A stretch of 64,000 nt of DNA from CAVSMC01 sp963798655 (GTDB taxonomy: Bacteria > Pseudomonadota > Gammaproteobacteria > Burkholderiales > Casimicrobiaceae), in contig CAWCUH010000003.1 in assembly GCA_963798655.1 (NCBI GenBank), forward strand, positions 372,001-436,000. The letters run 5' to 3'. A model generated the notes under the pieces. It did no database searches. It was not told where the DNA came from and was given only the letters and a program-made list of their open reading frames with translations. A program made the translations under genes and the position numbers. This document shows positions 51,701 to 60,986 of the stretch, one piece after another (position 1 is the stretch's first letter; each line of letters starts with the position of its first letter).

Positions 51701-51763
51701 AGCGTTTGTCGATCGTCCGCTCGTCGGATGGCGCGACGCGCATCGTCGCGGTAATCCAGCAGG

Positions 51764-54193
51764 ATGGTTCCCCCAGCGCTGCTCGGATTCGCGTCGGGCG
51801 TGCTCGCGCTGCAGGCGATGCCGGAATTGCCGAAGGCCGGCGGGGCATTTGCGTGCGCCGCCGTCGCGCTCGGGTGGGCATGGCTCGCGCAGCGATGCAC
51901 GCGCTCGTCGATCGTCGTCGCGCTCGCCGTCATGCTCGGCGCGGCGGCCGCGGGCTTCGGCTATGCGGCGCTGCGGGCCGATGCGCGCCTCGCAGATGAA
52001 TTGCCGCCGCAGTGGGAAGGCGTCGACATCGACATCGTCGGCGTCGTCGATGATCTGCCGCACACCGGCCCGCGCGGCACGCGCTTCGCATTTGCCGTCG
52101 AGCGCATTGAAACGGCGGACGCAGTCGTGCCGAAGCGCGTGTCGCTCGTCTGGTATCCGCCACAGCGCCGCGACGACGTTGACTCCGTCCCGCTGCTTCG
52201 CGCCGGCGAGCGCTGGCGCATCGCCGTTCGCATGAAGCGTCCGCACGGCGGCGTCAACCCGCACGGCTTCGACGTCGAGGCGTGGCTTCTGCAGCAGAAC
52301 CTGCGGGCAACCGGCTACGTTCGCGGCGGCGACGACAACGCACGCATCGACGCATTCGCGGGGCGGCCGATCGATTATGTGCAGCGCGCTCGCGAGGCGG
52401 TTCGCGCGCGCATTGTCGCCGCGCTGCCCGACGCGAGGTACGCCGGCGTCATCGTCGCGCTCGCGATCGGCGACCAGCGAGCGATTCCCGAGGCGCAGTG
52501 GCGCGTGTTCAACCGCACCGGCATTACGCATCTGATCTCGATCTCGGGGTTGCACGTCACCGTGTTCGCCACGCTTGCCGGTGCATTCGCGTTCACGCTC
52601 GCTCGGCGCAGCGTTCGCGTCACCGCGCGCGTTTCCGCGCACAAGGTCGCCGCACTCGCCGGCGCACTGGCCGCGTTCGGCTACGTGATGCTCGCCGGCG
52701 CCGAAGTGCCGGCGCAGCGAACGCTGCTGATGCTCGCCGTGGCATCGCTCGGCGTGTGGCTCGCGCGTCCGGGAACCGCGGCGATCGTCTGGCTCTGGGC
52801 GCTCGCCGTCGTGCTCGCCTGGGATCCGTGGGCGGGACTTGCCGCCGGCTTCTGGCTGTCGTTCGGAGCCGTTGCGCTGCTGCTCTACGGCGGCGCGGGG
52901 CGACTGTATCGGCGGCAAGCGACGTGGCGCGCCCGACTCGCTGCGGCGCTGCGCGCCGCGGCGCACGCGCAGTTCATCGTCACCGTCGGCCTCGTGCCGA
53001 TGACGCTCGCGATCTTCCAGCAGGTTTCGCTCGTGTCGCCGCTTGCGAACGCGCTCGCCATTCCCGCTGTGACGTTCGCCGTCGTGCCATTCGCGCTCAT
53101 GGGTGCAGCGCTGCCGTTCGATTTTCCGTTCGTCGCCGCGCACGTCGCGTTCTCGGCGCTGATGGTGCCGCTCGACGCGCTCGCCGACGCACCGGGCGCG
53201 GTCTGGCAACAGCACGCACCGCCGTCATGGGCGATCGTCGCCGCGCTTGCGGGCGTCGCCTGGATCGTCGCCGCGCGCGGTGTGCCCGCAAAAACGCTCG
53301 GCGCACTGTGGCTTGCGCCGCTTGCGATGGTGCGCCCCGAGGCGCCGCCGGCGGGCGGCTTCGATCTCGCGGTGCTCGACGTCGGCCAGGGCCTGTCCGT
53401 CGTCGTTTCGACGCATGCGCACGCGTTGCTCTACGACGCCGGGCCGCGCTATGGCGACGACGCCGACGCCGGCGGGCGCATCATCGCGCCGTATCTGCGG
53501 GCGGCGGGCATCCGTCGCGTCGATGCGATGGTGATCTCCCATCAGGACAGCGATCACAGCGGCGGCGCGCGCACGCTGCTGCAAACCGTGCCCATCGAAT
53601 GGATCGCTTCGTCGCTGCCGTACGAGAGCGTCATTGTCGCTCTGCGAAGCGGCGACGGCGCCGATCCCCTCGGACACCTGCGCTGCGAAGCCGGCCAGCA
53701 GTGGACGTGGGACGGCGTGCGCTTCACGGTGCTGCAGCCGACGCCGCTCCACTACCGGGCTGCGAAGCCCAAGCCGAACGATCTGTCGTGCGTCGTGCGC
53801 GTCGATTCCGCGTACGGCAGCGTGCTCCTTACCGGCGATCTCGAGGCGCGCGGCGAGGCTGAGCTCGTGGACAAGGGCGCGCCGCTCGCCGCCGACGTGC
53901 TCGTGGTGCCGCATCACGGCTCGCGCACGTCGTCGAGCGTCGAGTTCATCGGCGCGGTTGCACCCGATGTCGCGGTGTTCACGCCCGGCTATCGCAATCG
54001 CTTCGGCCACCCGCGGCCGGACATCGTCGAGCGCTACGCATTGTTCGGCTCGGCGCTCTATCGCACCGATTACGACGGTGCCGTCACGATGCGCTTTGCA
54101 CCCGGCGCGTCGCGCGAGGTGCGTCGCGAGCGCAGCGAATCGGCACGGTATTGGCGCGAAGCGCCGGTGCGCGATGCGCCGCCGCTCGAGTAG
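51764..54193 (+). CDS. comEC: DNA internalization competence protein ComEC/Rec2
   Basis: An 809-residue polytopic membrane protein forming the inner-membrane DNA-uptake channel. N-terminal helices and an OB-like domain (about 85-185) precede the competence domain. That domain has VALAIGDQRAIPEAQWRVFNRTGITHLISISGLHVTV near 230-265 and LAGAEVPAQRTLLMLA. The C-terminal metallo-beta-lactamase-like domain has DVGQGLSVVV, SHQDSDHSGG near 590 and VPHHGSRTSSS. With the minor pilins, pilY1 and FimT-type pseudopilins this suggests natural transformation competence. Repeats of families A and B fill the gap upstream. Confidence 0.94.
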   Translation: MVPPALLGFASGVLALQAMPELPKAGGAFACAAVALGWAWLAQRCTRSSIVVALAVMLGAAAAGFGYAALRADARLADELPPQWEGVDIDIVGVVDDLPHTGPRGTRFAFAVERIETADAVVPKRVSLVWYPPQRRDDVDSVPLLRAGERWRIAVRMKRPHGGVNPHGFDVEAWLLQQNLRATGYVRGGDDNARIDAFAGRPIDYVQRAREAVRARIVAALPDARYAGVIVALAIGDQRAIPEAQWRVFNRTGITHLISISGLHVTVFATLAGAFAFTLARRSVRVTARVSAHKVAALAGALAAFGYVMLAGAEVPAQRTLLMLAVASLGVWLARPGTAAIVWLWALAVVLAWDPWAGLAAGFWLSFGAVALLLYGGAGRLYRRQATWRARLAAALRAAAHAQFIVTVGLVPMTLAIFQQVSLVSPLANALAIPAVTFAVVPFALMGAALPFDFPFVAAHVAFSALMVPLDALADAPGAVWQQHAPPSWAIVAALAGVAWIVAARGVPAKTLGALWLAPLAMVRPEAPPAGGFDLAVLDVGQGLSVVVSTHAHALLYDAGPRYGDDADAGGRIIAPYLRAAGIRRVDAMVISHQDSDHSGGARTLLQTVPIEWIASSLPYESVIVALRSGDGADPLGHLRCEAGQQWTWDGVRFTVLQPTPLHYRAAKPKPNDLSCVVRVDSAYGSVLLTGDLEARGEAELVDKGAPLAADVLVVPHHGSRTSSSVEFIGAVAPDVAVFTPGYRNRFGHPRPDIVERYALFGSALYRTDYDGAVTMRFAPGASREVRRERSESARYWREAPVRDAPPLE

Positions 54194-54209
54194 CGCTCGT
54201 GCGTGCCGC

Positions 54210-54215
54210 TAGAAT
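54210..54215 (+). promoter_or_regulatory. -10 box six bases before the orphan TRAP gene
   Basis: TAGAAT ends six bases before the GTG start, the same geometry as the thiL box. It implies a leaderless message. No -35 or RBS was seen. Confidence 0.4.
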
Positions 54216-54221
54216 GGCGAC

Positions 54222-55262
54222 GTGTCCGCTCGAGACTCGACGCTTCGTTTCGTGCTGCTCGGTGCCGTGGTCGCATGCACCGGCGCGAGCGCGCAGCCGT
54301 CGGGCGCCGAATCACCGACGCCACCCGAATGGAAGCTGACCGTCGTCGCCGGCAGCGCGTTTCCGCTGGGCAAGGCGGCCGCGCGATGGGCGCAGATCGC
54401 GAACGCCGGGCTCGCCGGCGTGGCCACCGTGAAGGTGTATCCCGGCGCGACGCTCGCACAGCGCGATCCGCTGCGCGAGTTCGCTGCGCTAACAGACGGC
54501 ATGGCGGATTTGGGAGTCGGCTCGGCGCTCGCATGGTCGGCGCAGGTGCCGGCGCTCGCCGTGTACGCGCTGCCGTGGTTCGCGCCGACGCCGCGCGCGA
54601 TCGAGACGCTGGCGGGCGACGCCGCGTTGACGGCGATCGTCGGCGCACGCGTCGAAGGCGCGGGCGGTGTGCTGCTCGCGGTCGCGCCGCTCGGTCACGA
54701 GGCGCTTGCGACGGCGAAAGGTCCGCTCGTCGCACCGGCGGACGTCGCCGGACTTCGCGTGCGCGCTCTTGCATCGCGGATCGTCGTCGAAACGCTAACG
54801 GCGCTTTCGATCAAGCCCGCGTCGATGCCTTTCGCCGAAGCGCAGCGCGCGTTCGGCGACGGCTCGCTCGACGGACAGCTTGGCGCGCCGCCAGCGTTCG
54901 CGGCGATGCGCATCGCGTCGCTCGGACAGAAGCAGCTGCTGCGATGGGGGGCGTTTGCCGACGCGATGGTTTTCGCCGTGCGCGCAGCGCGCTGGCGCGA
55001 GATGACCGACGAAGCGCGCGCGCTGTTGCGCTCGGCCGCGCAGACGGCTGCGGCCGAAGCCGGCGCGCTCGTTCGCGAGGACGACGCAGTGACCGAGCTT
55101 GCGCGTTCCGGCGTCACGTCGACGCGCCTCACGTCGGCGCAGCGCGCGGCGTTTCTCGTCGCCGTGCAGCCGGTCGTCGAGCGCTGGAGCGGCGCCGTCG
55201 GCACCGACGTCGTCGCCGTGGCGAAAGCGGCTCTCGAGCCACTGCCCGACTTCGAGCGATGA
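54222..55262 (+). CDS. TRAP-type substrate-binding protein (orphan)
   Basis: A 346-residue periplasmic protein with signal peptide 1-25 (ending ASAQ) and the DctP fold. Segments include WKLTVVAGSAFPLGKAAARWAQIANA, VKVYPGATLAQRDPLREFAALTDG, VAPADVAGLRVRALASRIVVETLTALSIKP and DGSLDGQLGAPPAF. Partner DctQ/DctM genes are absent here, so it may serve the distant dctQM or act as a sensor. The GTG start has no RBS and sits six bases after a -10 box. It follows comEC by 28 bases. Confidence 0.8.
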   Translation: MSARDSTLRFVLLGAVVACTGASAQPSGAESPTPPEWKLTVVAGSAFPLGKAAARWAQIANAGLAGVATVKVYPGATLAQRDPLREFAALTDGMADLGVGSALAWSAQVPALAVYALPWFAPTPRAIETLAGDAALTAIVGARVEGAGGVLLAVAPLGHEALATAKGPLVAPADVAGLRVRALASRIVVETLTALSIKPASMPFAEAQRAFGDGSLDGQLGAPPAFAAMRIASLGQKQLLRWGAFADAMVFAVRAARWREMTDEARALLRSAAQTAAAEAGALVREDDAVTELARSGVTSTRLTSAQRAAFLVAVQPVVERWSGAVGTDVVAVAKAALEPLPDFER

Positions 55263-55305
55263 GCGGCGCGCGGTCGATGCGCGTGCAGGACGCCGCGATG
55301 CGCCT

Positions 55306-56262
55306 CTAGCTGACGAAGCGACCGAGCCGCACCGCGGTTTCGCCCACCTTCGGGCGCCGCGTCGGCATGATCAGCGCGCAATCGTCGTACGGCGTGCGCA
55401 CCTCGACGGCGCCGTCTCGCGCGAGCAGCGTACCGGCGCGCGCAACGACGGCGAGCCCCTTCACCGGCAGCGCGAACGCGAACTGTTCGCTCTCGATCGT
55501 GACGACGTTCGTCACTTCGATTACTTTCTGCCGCGGGGGCGTGGCGCCGTCGAGGTGCGCGCGCAGGAAATCCGCCGCCGCGACATCGCAGTGGCGAAGG
55601 AAGCGCAACGTCGCCTGCGTCGCGATTCGCGGCGACGACGCTTCCCAGTGCTGACCGCATTCGACGAGCAGCGCGTTCTTCGCGCTCGCCGGGTCGTCGA
55701 AGCCCGCATAGTCGCGCAGCCGCTTGCCGGCTGCGTGGCCGGCATCGACGACGATGTGCTGCGGGATGCCGACCGCCCTCGCGAGCTCGAGTCCCTTGCG
55801 CCGCCGCCCGGCGAGTGCGAGCGGCGGGCACGGATCGGTCATCGAGTGCAGGTCGAGCAGGTAGTCGGCGCGGTCGTAGAACGGCTGCAGCGCGCGCGCG
55901 CGCGCGACCTCGGTCGTCGGTCGGGCCGTTGCAAGGGTGCCTTCGCCCCACAGTCTATTGAAGTCCTCGTCGATGCAGCGCGATGCGAACGGATCGGCGG
56001 CATCGAAGCGGCAATACGCGGCGTAGTTTGCAAACACCACGGTGACAATGCCGCGCGATGGGTGAAATCCCTCGCGCAGCAGCCAGTCGAGCGCGATCGC
56101 ACCGCATACCTCGTTGCCGTGAGTCACCGCCTGCAGCAGCACGTGCGGACCCGCTGCCGCGGCGGCAAAGCTCCACACGTACGGCACGCCGACATTGCCG
56201 GCGGACCAAGGCGTGATGTCGGGCAGCTCGACATCGATCGACGGCAGCGGCTGCGCGTTCAT
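55306..56262 (-). CDS. succinylglutamate desuccinylase/aspartoacylase family zinc hydrolase
   Basis: A 318-residue zinc carboxypeptidase-like deacylase. The metal motif THGNEVCGAIALDWLL (about 55-70) is present, with VFANYAAYCRFDAADPF, DEDFNRLWG and the third ligand in YLLDLHSMTDP. VECGQHWEASS supplies the catalytic glutamate region. Such enzymes remove acyl groups from N-acyl amino acids. Its ATG overlaps the stop of an ArgE-type deacetylase, so the pair likely acts on one substrate class. A true AstE role is not certain because no ast genes are nearby. Confidence 0.85.
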   Translation of the reverse strand: MNAQPLPSIDVELPDITPWSAGNVGVPYVWSFAAAAAGPHVLLQAVTHGNEVCGAIALDWLLREGFHPSRGIVTVVFANYAAYCRFDAADPFASRCIDEDFNRLWGEGTLATARPTTEVARARALQPFYDRADYLLDLHSMTDPCPPLALAGRRRKGLELARAVGIPQHIVVDAGHAAGKRLRDYAGFDDPASAKNALLVECGQHWEASSPRIATQATLRFLRHCDVAAADFLRAHLDGATPPRQKVIEVTNVVTIESEQFAFALPVKGLAVVARAGTLLARDGAVEVRTPYDDCALIMPTRRPKVGETAVRLGRFVS

Positions 56263-57497
56263 CGATCGTGCGGGGTCGTACCGCACAGGCGATCGGCGAG
56301 GCGGCGGATGAACGCTTCGCATTGCGCAAGCTGGTCGACCGACACCCACTCGTTCGGCTGATGCGCCTGCGCGATGTGACCGGGACCGCAGATCAACGTC
56401 GGGATGCCGGCGTGATGGAAGAGCGCCGCCTCGGTTCCGAACGAAACCTTTCCGACGCCCACACTGCCGCTGCATTCGCGTCCGAGCCTAGCGATCGCGC
56501 CGTCGTCGGGTGCATCGAGGCCGGGCAGCGCCGACAGGCTGTCGAACTCGATGTAGGTCGCTGGATCCACCGCGTGCATGTCCGGCAGCATCCGCGCGGT
56601 GAACGCTCGCACGTCGGCGAAGAAGCGCTCCGGATCGTCGAGGGGCAGGTGGCGGATCTCGAAGTCGAACCAGCAGTCGCGCGGCACGATGTTGACCGCG
56701 GTGCCGCCGTGGATGACGCCGGTGTGCACGGTGGTGAACGGGACATCGTAAGCGTCGTCACGACCGAGTTCGGCGCTTTCGCGAAACACGCGCGCCCGCT
56801 GCGCGAGGTACGAGACGATGTCGCACGCGATGTGCACGGCGTTCACGCCGAGCGGCGTCAGCGACGAATGCGCTTCGTGGCCGCGCACGCGGCAGCGCCA
56901 GCTGCGCTTGCCCTTGTGCGCGACGACGAGCTGCATGCCGGTCGGCTCGCCGACGATGCAGCCGGCGGGATGCACGCCGCGGGCGCCGATGTCGGCGATC
57001 AGCCGGCGCACGCCGATGCAGCCGACTTCCTCGTCGTACGAGAGCGCCAAATGCAGCGGCACGTCGACGCCGCGGCGCACGAACTCGGGAACGAGCGCGA
57101 GCGCGGTGGCCGAGAAGCTCTTCATGTCGGTGACGCCGCGGCCGTGGACGCGATCGCCGATCGGCGTCGCGCACCAGGGATCGGTGTTCCAAGGCTGACC
57201 GTCGACCGGCACGACGTCGGTGTGACCGGACAGCACGATGCCGCGCTCGGTGACGTTGCCGTCGCGCGCACGAATCGTCGCGAACAGGTTTGCCTTGCGC
57301 CGATCGTCGTCGAACGTGAGCGTCGAATCGACGCCATGGCGCGCGAGATAGGCACGCACCCATTCGACCAGCGCGAGGTTCGATTCGCGGCTCGTCGTGT
57401 CGAAGCCGACGAGCTCGCGGATCAGCGGCCACGCGACGAGCGCGTCGATGCCGCTCGCATGCTGCGACAGCGTCGACGATGTGTCGGGGGCGTTCAT
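56259..57497 (-). CDS. argE: ArgE-type acetylornithine deacetylase (M20 peptidase)
   Basis: A 412-residue di-zinc M20 hydrolase. The first metal motif is SGHTDVVPVDGQPW near 93, then GRGVTDMKSFSATALALVPEF, YDEEVGCIGVRRLI (catalytic Glu-Glu) and GEPTGMQLVVAHKGK. A dimerisation domain and FGTEAALFHHAGIPTLICGPG follow. The arrangement and length match ArgE proteins that release acetate from N-acetylornithine. It is cotranscribed with the desuccinylase-family gene downstream. It may be catabolic rather than biosynthetic, since no arginine biosynthesis gene is close. Confidence 0.9.
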   Translation of the reverse strand: MNAPDTSSTLSQHASGIDALVAWPLIRELVGFDTTSRESNLALVEWVRAYLARHGVDSTLTFDDDRRKANLFATIRARDGNVTERGIVLSGHTDVVPVDGQPWNTDPWCATPIGDRVHGRGVTDMKSFSATALALVPEFVRRGVDVPLHLALSYDEEVGCIGVRRLIADIGARGVHPAGCIVGEPTGMQLVVAHKGKRSWRCRVRGHEAHSSLTPLGVNAVHIACDIVSYLAQRARVFRESAELGRDDAYDVPFTTVHTGVIHGGTAVNIVPRDCWFDFEIRHLPLDDPERFFADVRAFTARMLPDMHAVDPATYIEFDSLSALPGLDAPDDGAIARLGRECSGSVGVGKVSFGTEAALFHHAGIPTLICGPGHIAQAHQPNEWVSVDQLAQCEAFIRRLADRLCGTTPHDR

Positions 57498-57659
57498 GGT
57501 GGCGCGGTTGGAATCGTGCGCCGATCGGATGGCGCTCGTGAGAGAAGGACAGGGCGAGAATAGGCAGCGCCCCGTTCGCTGTCAATCCGGTGGCTGGAAC
57601 GAACGGCGCGCTCGGCCGGTCGAACAGCGTCTGTTGCATACACGTCGGAGAGGAGCGCG

Positions 57660-58780
57660 ATGCGCGCGCTCGTCGCAATCGCAGCGAGGTTTGGACACGG
57701 TTGCAGCGCCGCCTTGCTCGTCGTGGGCCAGCTTGCCGGCGCGCAGGACTTGCCGCTCGACCGGATCAGCTGCCGGCGGGCTTTTCGATCGAGCTCGTCG
57801 CGCGTGCGCCGAGCGCGCGCGAGATGACGTGGGGCGCGCAGGGAACGCTGTTCGTCGGCTCACGCGAAGGACGCGTGTACGCGATCACGCTGGCGCAAGG
57901 CGGACGCGGCGAAGCGAGCGTACGCACGATCGCGTCGGGCCTGCAGATGCCGGTCGGCGTTGCATTCCGCGACGGTGCGCTGTACGTCTCGGCCGTCGAT
58001 CGCATCGTTCGGCTCGACGATATCGAACGGCAACTCGATCATCCGCCGAAGCCGATTGTCGTGTCGAGCGCGTTTCCGCACGAGACGCATCACGGCTGGA
58101 AGTTCATCGCGTTCGGGCCCGACGGCAAGCTCTACGTTCCGGTTGGCGCGCCGTGCAACGTCTGCGAGCCGGATCGGAGCCGCTACGCGAACATCATGCG
58201 GATGAACGCCGACGGCAGCGGCCTCGAGGTTTTCGCGCGCGGCATTCGCAACTCCGTCGGCTTCGACTGGCAGCCGCGGACCAACGTGCTGTGGTTCACC
58301 AACAACGGGCGCGACCTGATGGGCGATGACGTTCCGCCGGACACGCTCAATCGCGCGCCGCGCGCCGGGCTCGATTTCGGCTTTCCGTACTGCCACGCGG
58401 GCAAGATCGCGGATCCGGAATTCGGCGCGAGGCACGCGTGCAGCGAGTTCACGCCGCCCGCGCAGCCGCTCGGGCCGCACGTCGCGTCGCTCGGCATGCG
58501 CTTCTATACCGGTACGCAATTTCCGCCGGAATACCGCAACCAGATCTTCATCGCGGAGCACGGATCGTGGAACCGCAGTCACAAGATCGGCTATCGCGTG
58601 ACGCTCGTCACCGTCGACGACAACGGGCGCGCGATCAGCTACAAGCCGTTCGCAGAAGGCTGGCTGCAGGGAGAAAGCGCGTGGGGTCGACCGGCCGACG
58701 TGCTCGTCGCGCCGGACGGCTCGCTACTCGTGTCCGACGACTCGGCGGGCGCGATCTATCGCATCCGCTACAGCAGGTAG
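57660..58780 (+). CDS. PQQ-type sugar (sorbosone) dehydrogenase family protein with a frameshift
   Basis: A secreted beta-propeller of the glucose/sorbosone dehydrogenase family. The true start is probably ATG 57660, after GGAGAGGAG, giving a signal peptide (SAALLVVGQLAGAQ). At about 57768 one base seems missing: the frame switches where the family has DRIKLPAGFSIELVARAPSAREM, reading ATC-AG-CTG instead of ATC-AAG-CTG. After that the protein is intact: HETHHGWKFIAFGPDGKLYVP, PCNVCEPDRSRYANIMRMN, GLDFGFPYCHAG and IFIAEHGSWNRS. The open frame starting at 57590 that joins the body has an unrelated N-terminus. Genuine frameshift or sequencing error cannot be distinguished here. Confidence 0.82.
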
Positions 58781-58813
58781 GGTCAGAGTGGAAAAAAAGT
58801 CCACTCTGACCCT
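58779..58813. repeat. dispersed palindrome family A, copy 6 (minimal)
   Basis: Perfect 14-bp arms AGGGTCAGAGTGGA (58779-58792) and TCCACTCTGACCCT (58800-58813) enclose a 7-base A-rich loop. It is the shortest copy. It includes the last two bases of the sugar dehydrogenase stop and lies 7 bases from the end of the convergent small gene. Confidence 0.9.
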
Positions 58814-58820
58814 TCGGCGA

Positions 58821-59138
58821 TCAGTACGGGTAGTACGGCCGGTACACGACCGGCGGTTGTACATAGGCCGGGCGGTAGACGACGCGCGGCGGCGCGTAGT
58901 ACGGCGCGGGATACGGCGCCGAATAGACGACCGGCGGCGCGTAATAGCGATAGTGGTGATGATTCCAGGACGGCCTGTATGCCGGGCGGGCGGCGTACGG
59001 TTCCCCGGCGCTCACGACGAAGCCGGGTGCACCGATCGTGACGTTCCACGCGGTGCGCGCCGATGCGGCGGGCGCGAACGCCACGGTGGCGACGGCGGCT
59101 GCGGTGAGTGCGGTGGCGATCAGTGTGCGACGGATCAT
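58821..59138 (-). CDS. small secreted Tyr/Pro-rich protein
   Basis: A 105-residue protein with a clear signal peptide, MIRRTLIATALTAAAVATVAFA cut near PAASA, and GAGGAGG eight bases before the ATG. The mature part has a short VTIGAPGFVVSAGEPYAARPAY segment. It then has Tyr/Pro/Val repeats such as HHHYRYYAPPVVYSAPYPAPYYAPP and YRPAYVQPPVVYRPYYPY. This composition resembles envelope-associated repeat proteins of unknown role common in Burkholderiales. No enzymatic motif is present. Confidence 0.78.
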   Translation of the reverse strand: MIRRTLIATALTAAAVATVAFAPAASARTAWNVTIGAPGFVVSAGEPYAARPAYRPSWNHHHYRYYAPPVVYSAPYPAPYYAPPRVVYRPAYVQPPVVYRPYYPY

Positions 59139-59358
59139 GCGGACCTCCTCGGTGGTTGAATGCTCTCGATGGCCGGCTGCGGCCCCGGCGCTCTCCCGGG
59201 TGTCGCAGCGCATGAGCCGTCAACGGCCGTGTTCAAGGACGGGTTGACCCCCGAAACAATTCGTCACGCTTGCGCACTGCGCAGCCACGGCGGCAAAAGG
59301 GTTTTGCCCGTTTTTGCTATTCTTTCGGACCGACACATCCGTCCACCGAAGGGTTCCC

Positions 59359-60948
59359 ATGCCGCGCTCACCGCTCCGCTGGCTCGCCGCTGCGACGCTC
59401 TTCGTCGCCGCGATCGGTCACGCGTTCGCCGCCGACCTTCGCATCGGCCTCGCGACCGACGTCACCGCGATCGACCCGCACTATCACAACGTGACGCCGA
59501 ACAACAGCGTCGCGTTCCACATCTTCGGTTATCTCGTCGAGCGCAACGAGAAGTCGCAGCTCGTGCCCGGCCTCGCCACCGAGTGGAAGACGCTCGACCC
59601 GCTGACGTGGGAGTTCAAGCTGCGCCGCGGCGTCAAGTTCCACGACGGCAGCGACTTCACCGCCGCGGACGTCGTCGCGTCGATCGAGCGCGTGCCCACC
59701 GTGCCGAACAGTCCGTCGCCGTTCACCGCCTACACGAAGCAGATCAAGGAAATGGTCGTCGTCGATCCGTACACGATCCGCTTGCGCACCGCGACGCCGT
59801 ATCCGCTGATGCCCTCCGACATGACGCAGGTGATGATCGTCTCGAAGAGCGCGGCGAAAGCGTCGACCGAGGACTTCAACAGCGGCAAGGCGGCGATCGG
59901 CACCGGGCCGTACAAGCTCGTGCGTTACGTGAAAGGCGACCGCATCGAGCTCGTTCGCAACGACGGCTACTGGGGCGGCAAGACGCCGTGGGAGCACGTG
60001 ACACTGCGCCTGCTGCCGCAGGATGCGCCACGGGTGGCCGCATTGCTGTCGGGCGACGTGCAGGTGATCGAGGCGGTGCCCACATCGGATGCCGCGCAGT
60101 TGAAGAAGGACAAGCGCCTCGGCGTGTTTCGCACGGTTGCCGACCGGTTGATCTACCTCCACATGGACAGCGATCGCGACGTGTCGCCGTTCGTCACCGA
60201 CAAGGCCGGCAAGCCGCTCGCGAAGAACCCGCTGAAGGATCCGCGCGTGCGCAAGGCGATGTCCAAAGCGATCAACCGGGCGGCGATCGTCGAGCGCGTC
60301 ATGGAAGGCGAGGCGATTGCATCCGGTCAGCTGATCCCCGATTTCCTGTTCGGCGCAACGAAGAACCTGAAGGTCGAGCCGTACGATCCGGAAGGCGCGA
60401 AGAAGCTCCTCGCCGAAGCCGGCTATCCGGACGGCTTCGGTCTCACGATTCACGCCCCGAACAACCGCTACGTGAACGACGCGAAGATCGCGCAGGCGGT
60501 TGCGCAGATGCTCGCGCGCGTGGGCATCGACACGAAGGTCGTCGCGATGCCGTCGTCGACGTACTTCACGCAGGCAACCGATCTCAAGTTCAGCTTCATG
60601 CTGCTCGGCTGGAGCACCGGCACCGGCGAGGCGTCGTCGTCGCTCAAAGCGCTGCTGATGACGTACAACCGCGACAAGGGCTACGGCACTGCGAACCGCG
60701 GCCGCTATTCGAATGCGAAGGTCGACGCGCTCACCGAGGACGCGCTGCAGACGGTCGACGACATCAAGCGCGAAGCGTATCTGCAGCGCGCGACCGAGAT
60801 TGCGATCGCCGACACCGGCGTGATCCCGCTGCATTTCCAGGTCAATCTGTGGGCGACGCGCGACGGCATCACGTACGCGCCGCGCACCGACGAGAACACG
60901 CTCGCGTGGAAGTTCAAGCCCGGTCCCAATGCCGGCAGGCCGATGTGA
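59359..60948 (+). CDS. ABC transporter oligopeptide-type substrate-binding protein (DppA/OppA family)
   Basis: A 529-residue periplasmic binding protein with signal peptide 1-25 (ending HAFA). Family-5 motifs are ATDVTAIDPHYHN, LVPGLATEWKTLDPLTWEFKLRRGVKFHDGSDFTAADVV, IGTGPYKLVRYVKGDRIELVRNDGYWGG and DPRVRKAMSKAINRAAIVE. The late segment IPLHFQVNLWATRDGITY is also typical. No permease or ATPase genes are adjacent, and aldehyde dehydrogenase follows 38 bases later. An extended -10-like box TGC-TATTCT lies at 59315-59323. The ligand is unknown. Confidence 0.9.
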   Translation: MPRSPLRWLAAATLFVAAIGHAFAADLRIGLATDVTAIDPHYHNVTPNNSVAFHIFGYLVERNEKSQLVPGLATEWKTLDPLTWEFKLRRGVKFHDGSDFTAADVVASIERVPTVPNSPSPFTAYTKQIKEMVVVDPYTIRLRTATPYPLMPSDMTQVMIVSKSAAKASTEDFNSGKAAIGTGPYKLVRYVKGDRIELVRNDGYWGGKTPWEHVTLRLLPQDAPRVAALLSGDVQVIEAVPTSDAAQLKKDKRLGVFRTVADRLIYLHMDSDRDVSPFVTDKAGKPLAKNPLKDPRVRKAMSKAINRAAIVERVMEGEAIASGQLIPDFLFGATKNLKVEPYDPEGAKKLLAEAGYPDGFGLTIHAPNNRYVNDAKIAQAVAQMLARVGIDTKVVAMPSSTYFTQATDLKFSFMLLGWSTGTGEASSSLKALLMTYNRDKGYGTANRGRYSNAKVDALTEDALQTVDDIKREAYLQRATEIAIADTGVIPLHFQVNLWATRDGITYAPRTDENTLAWKFKPGPNAGRPM

Positions 60949-60986
60949 AATCGGACGACACCCAATCTGCTGTTGAAGGAGCCGCA

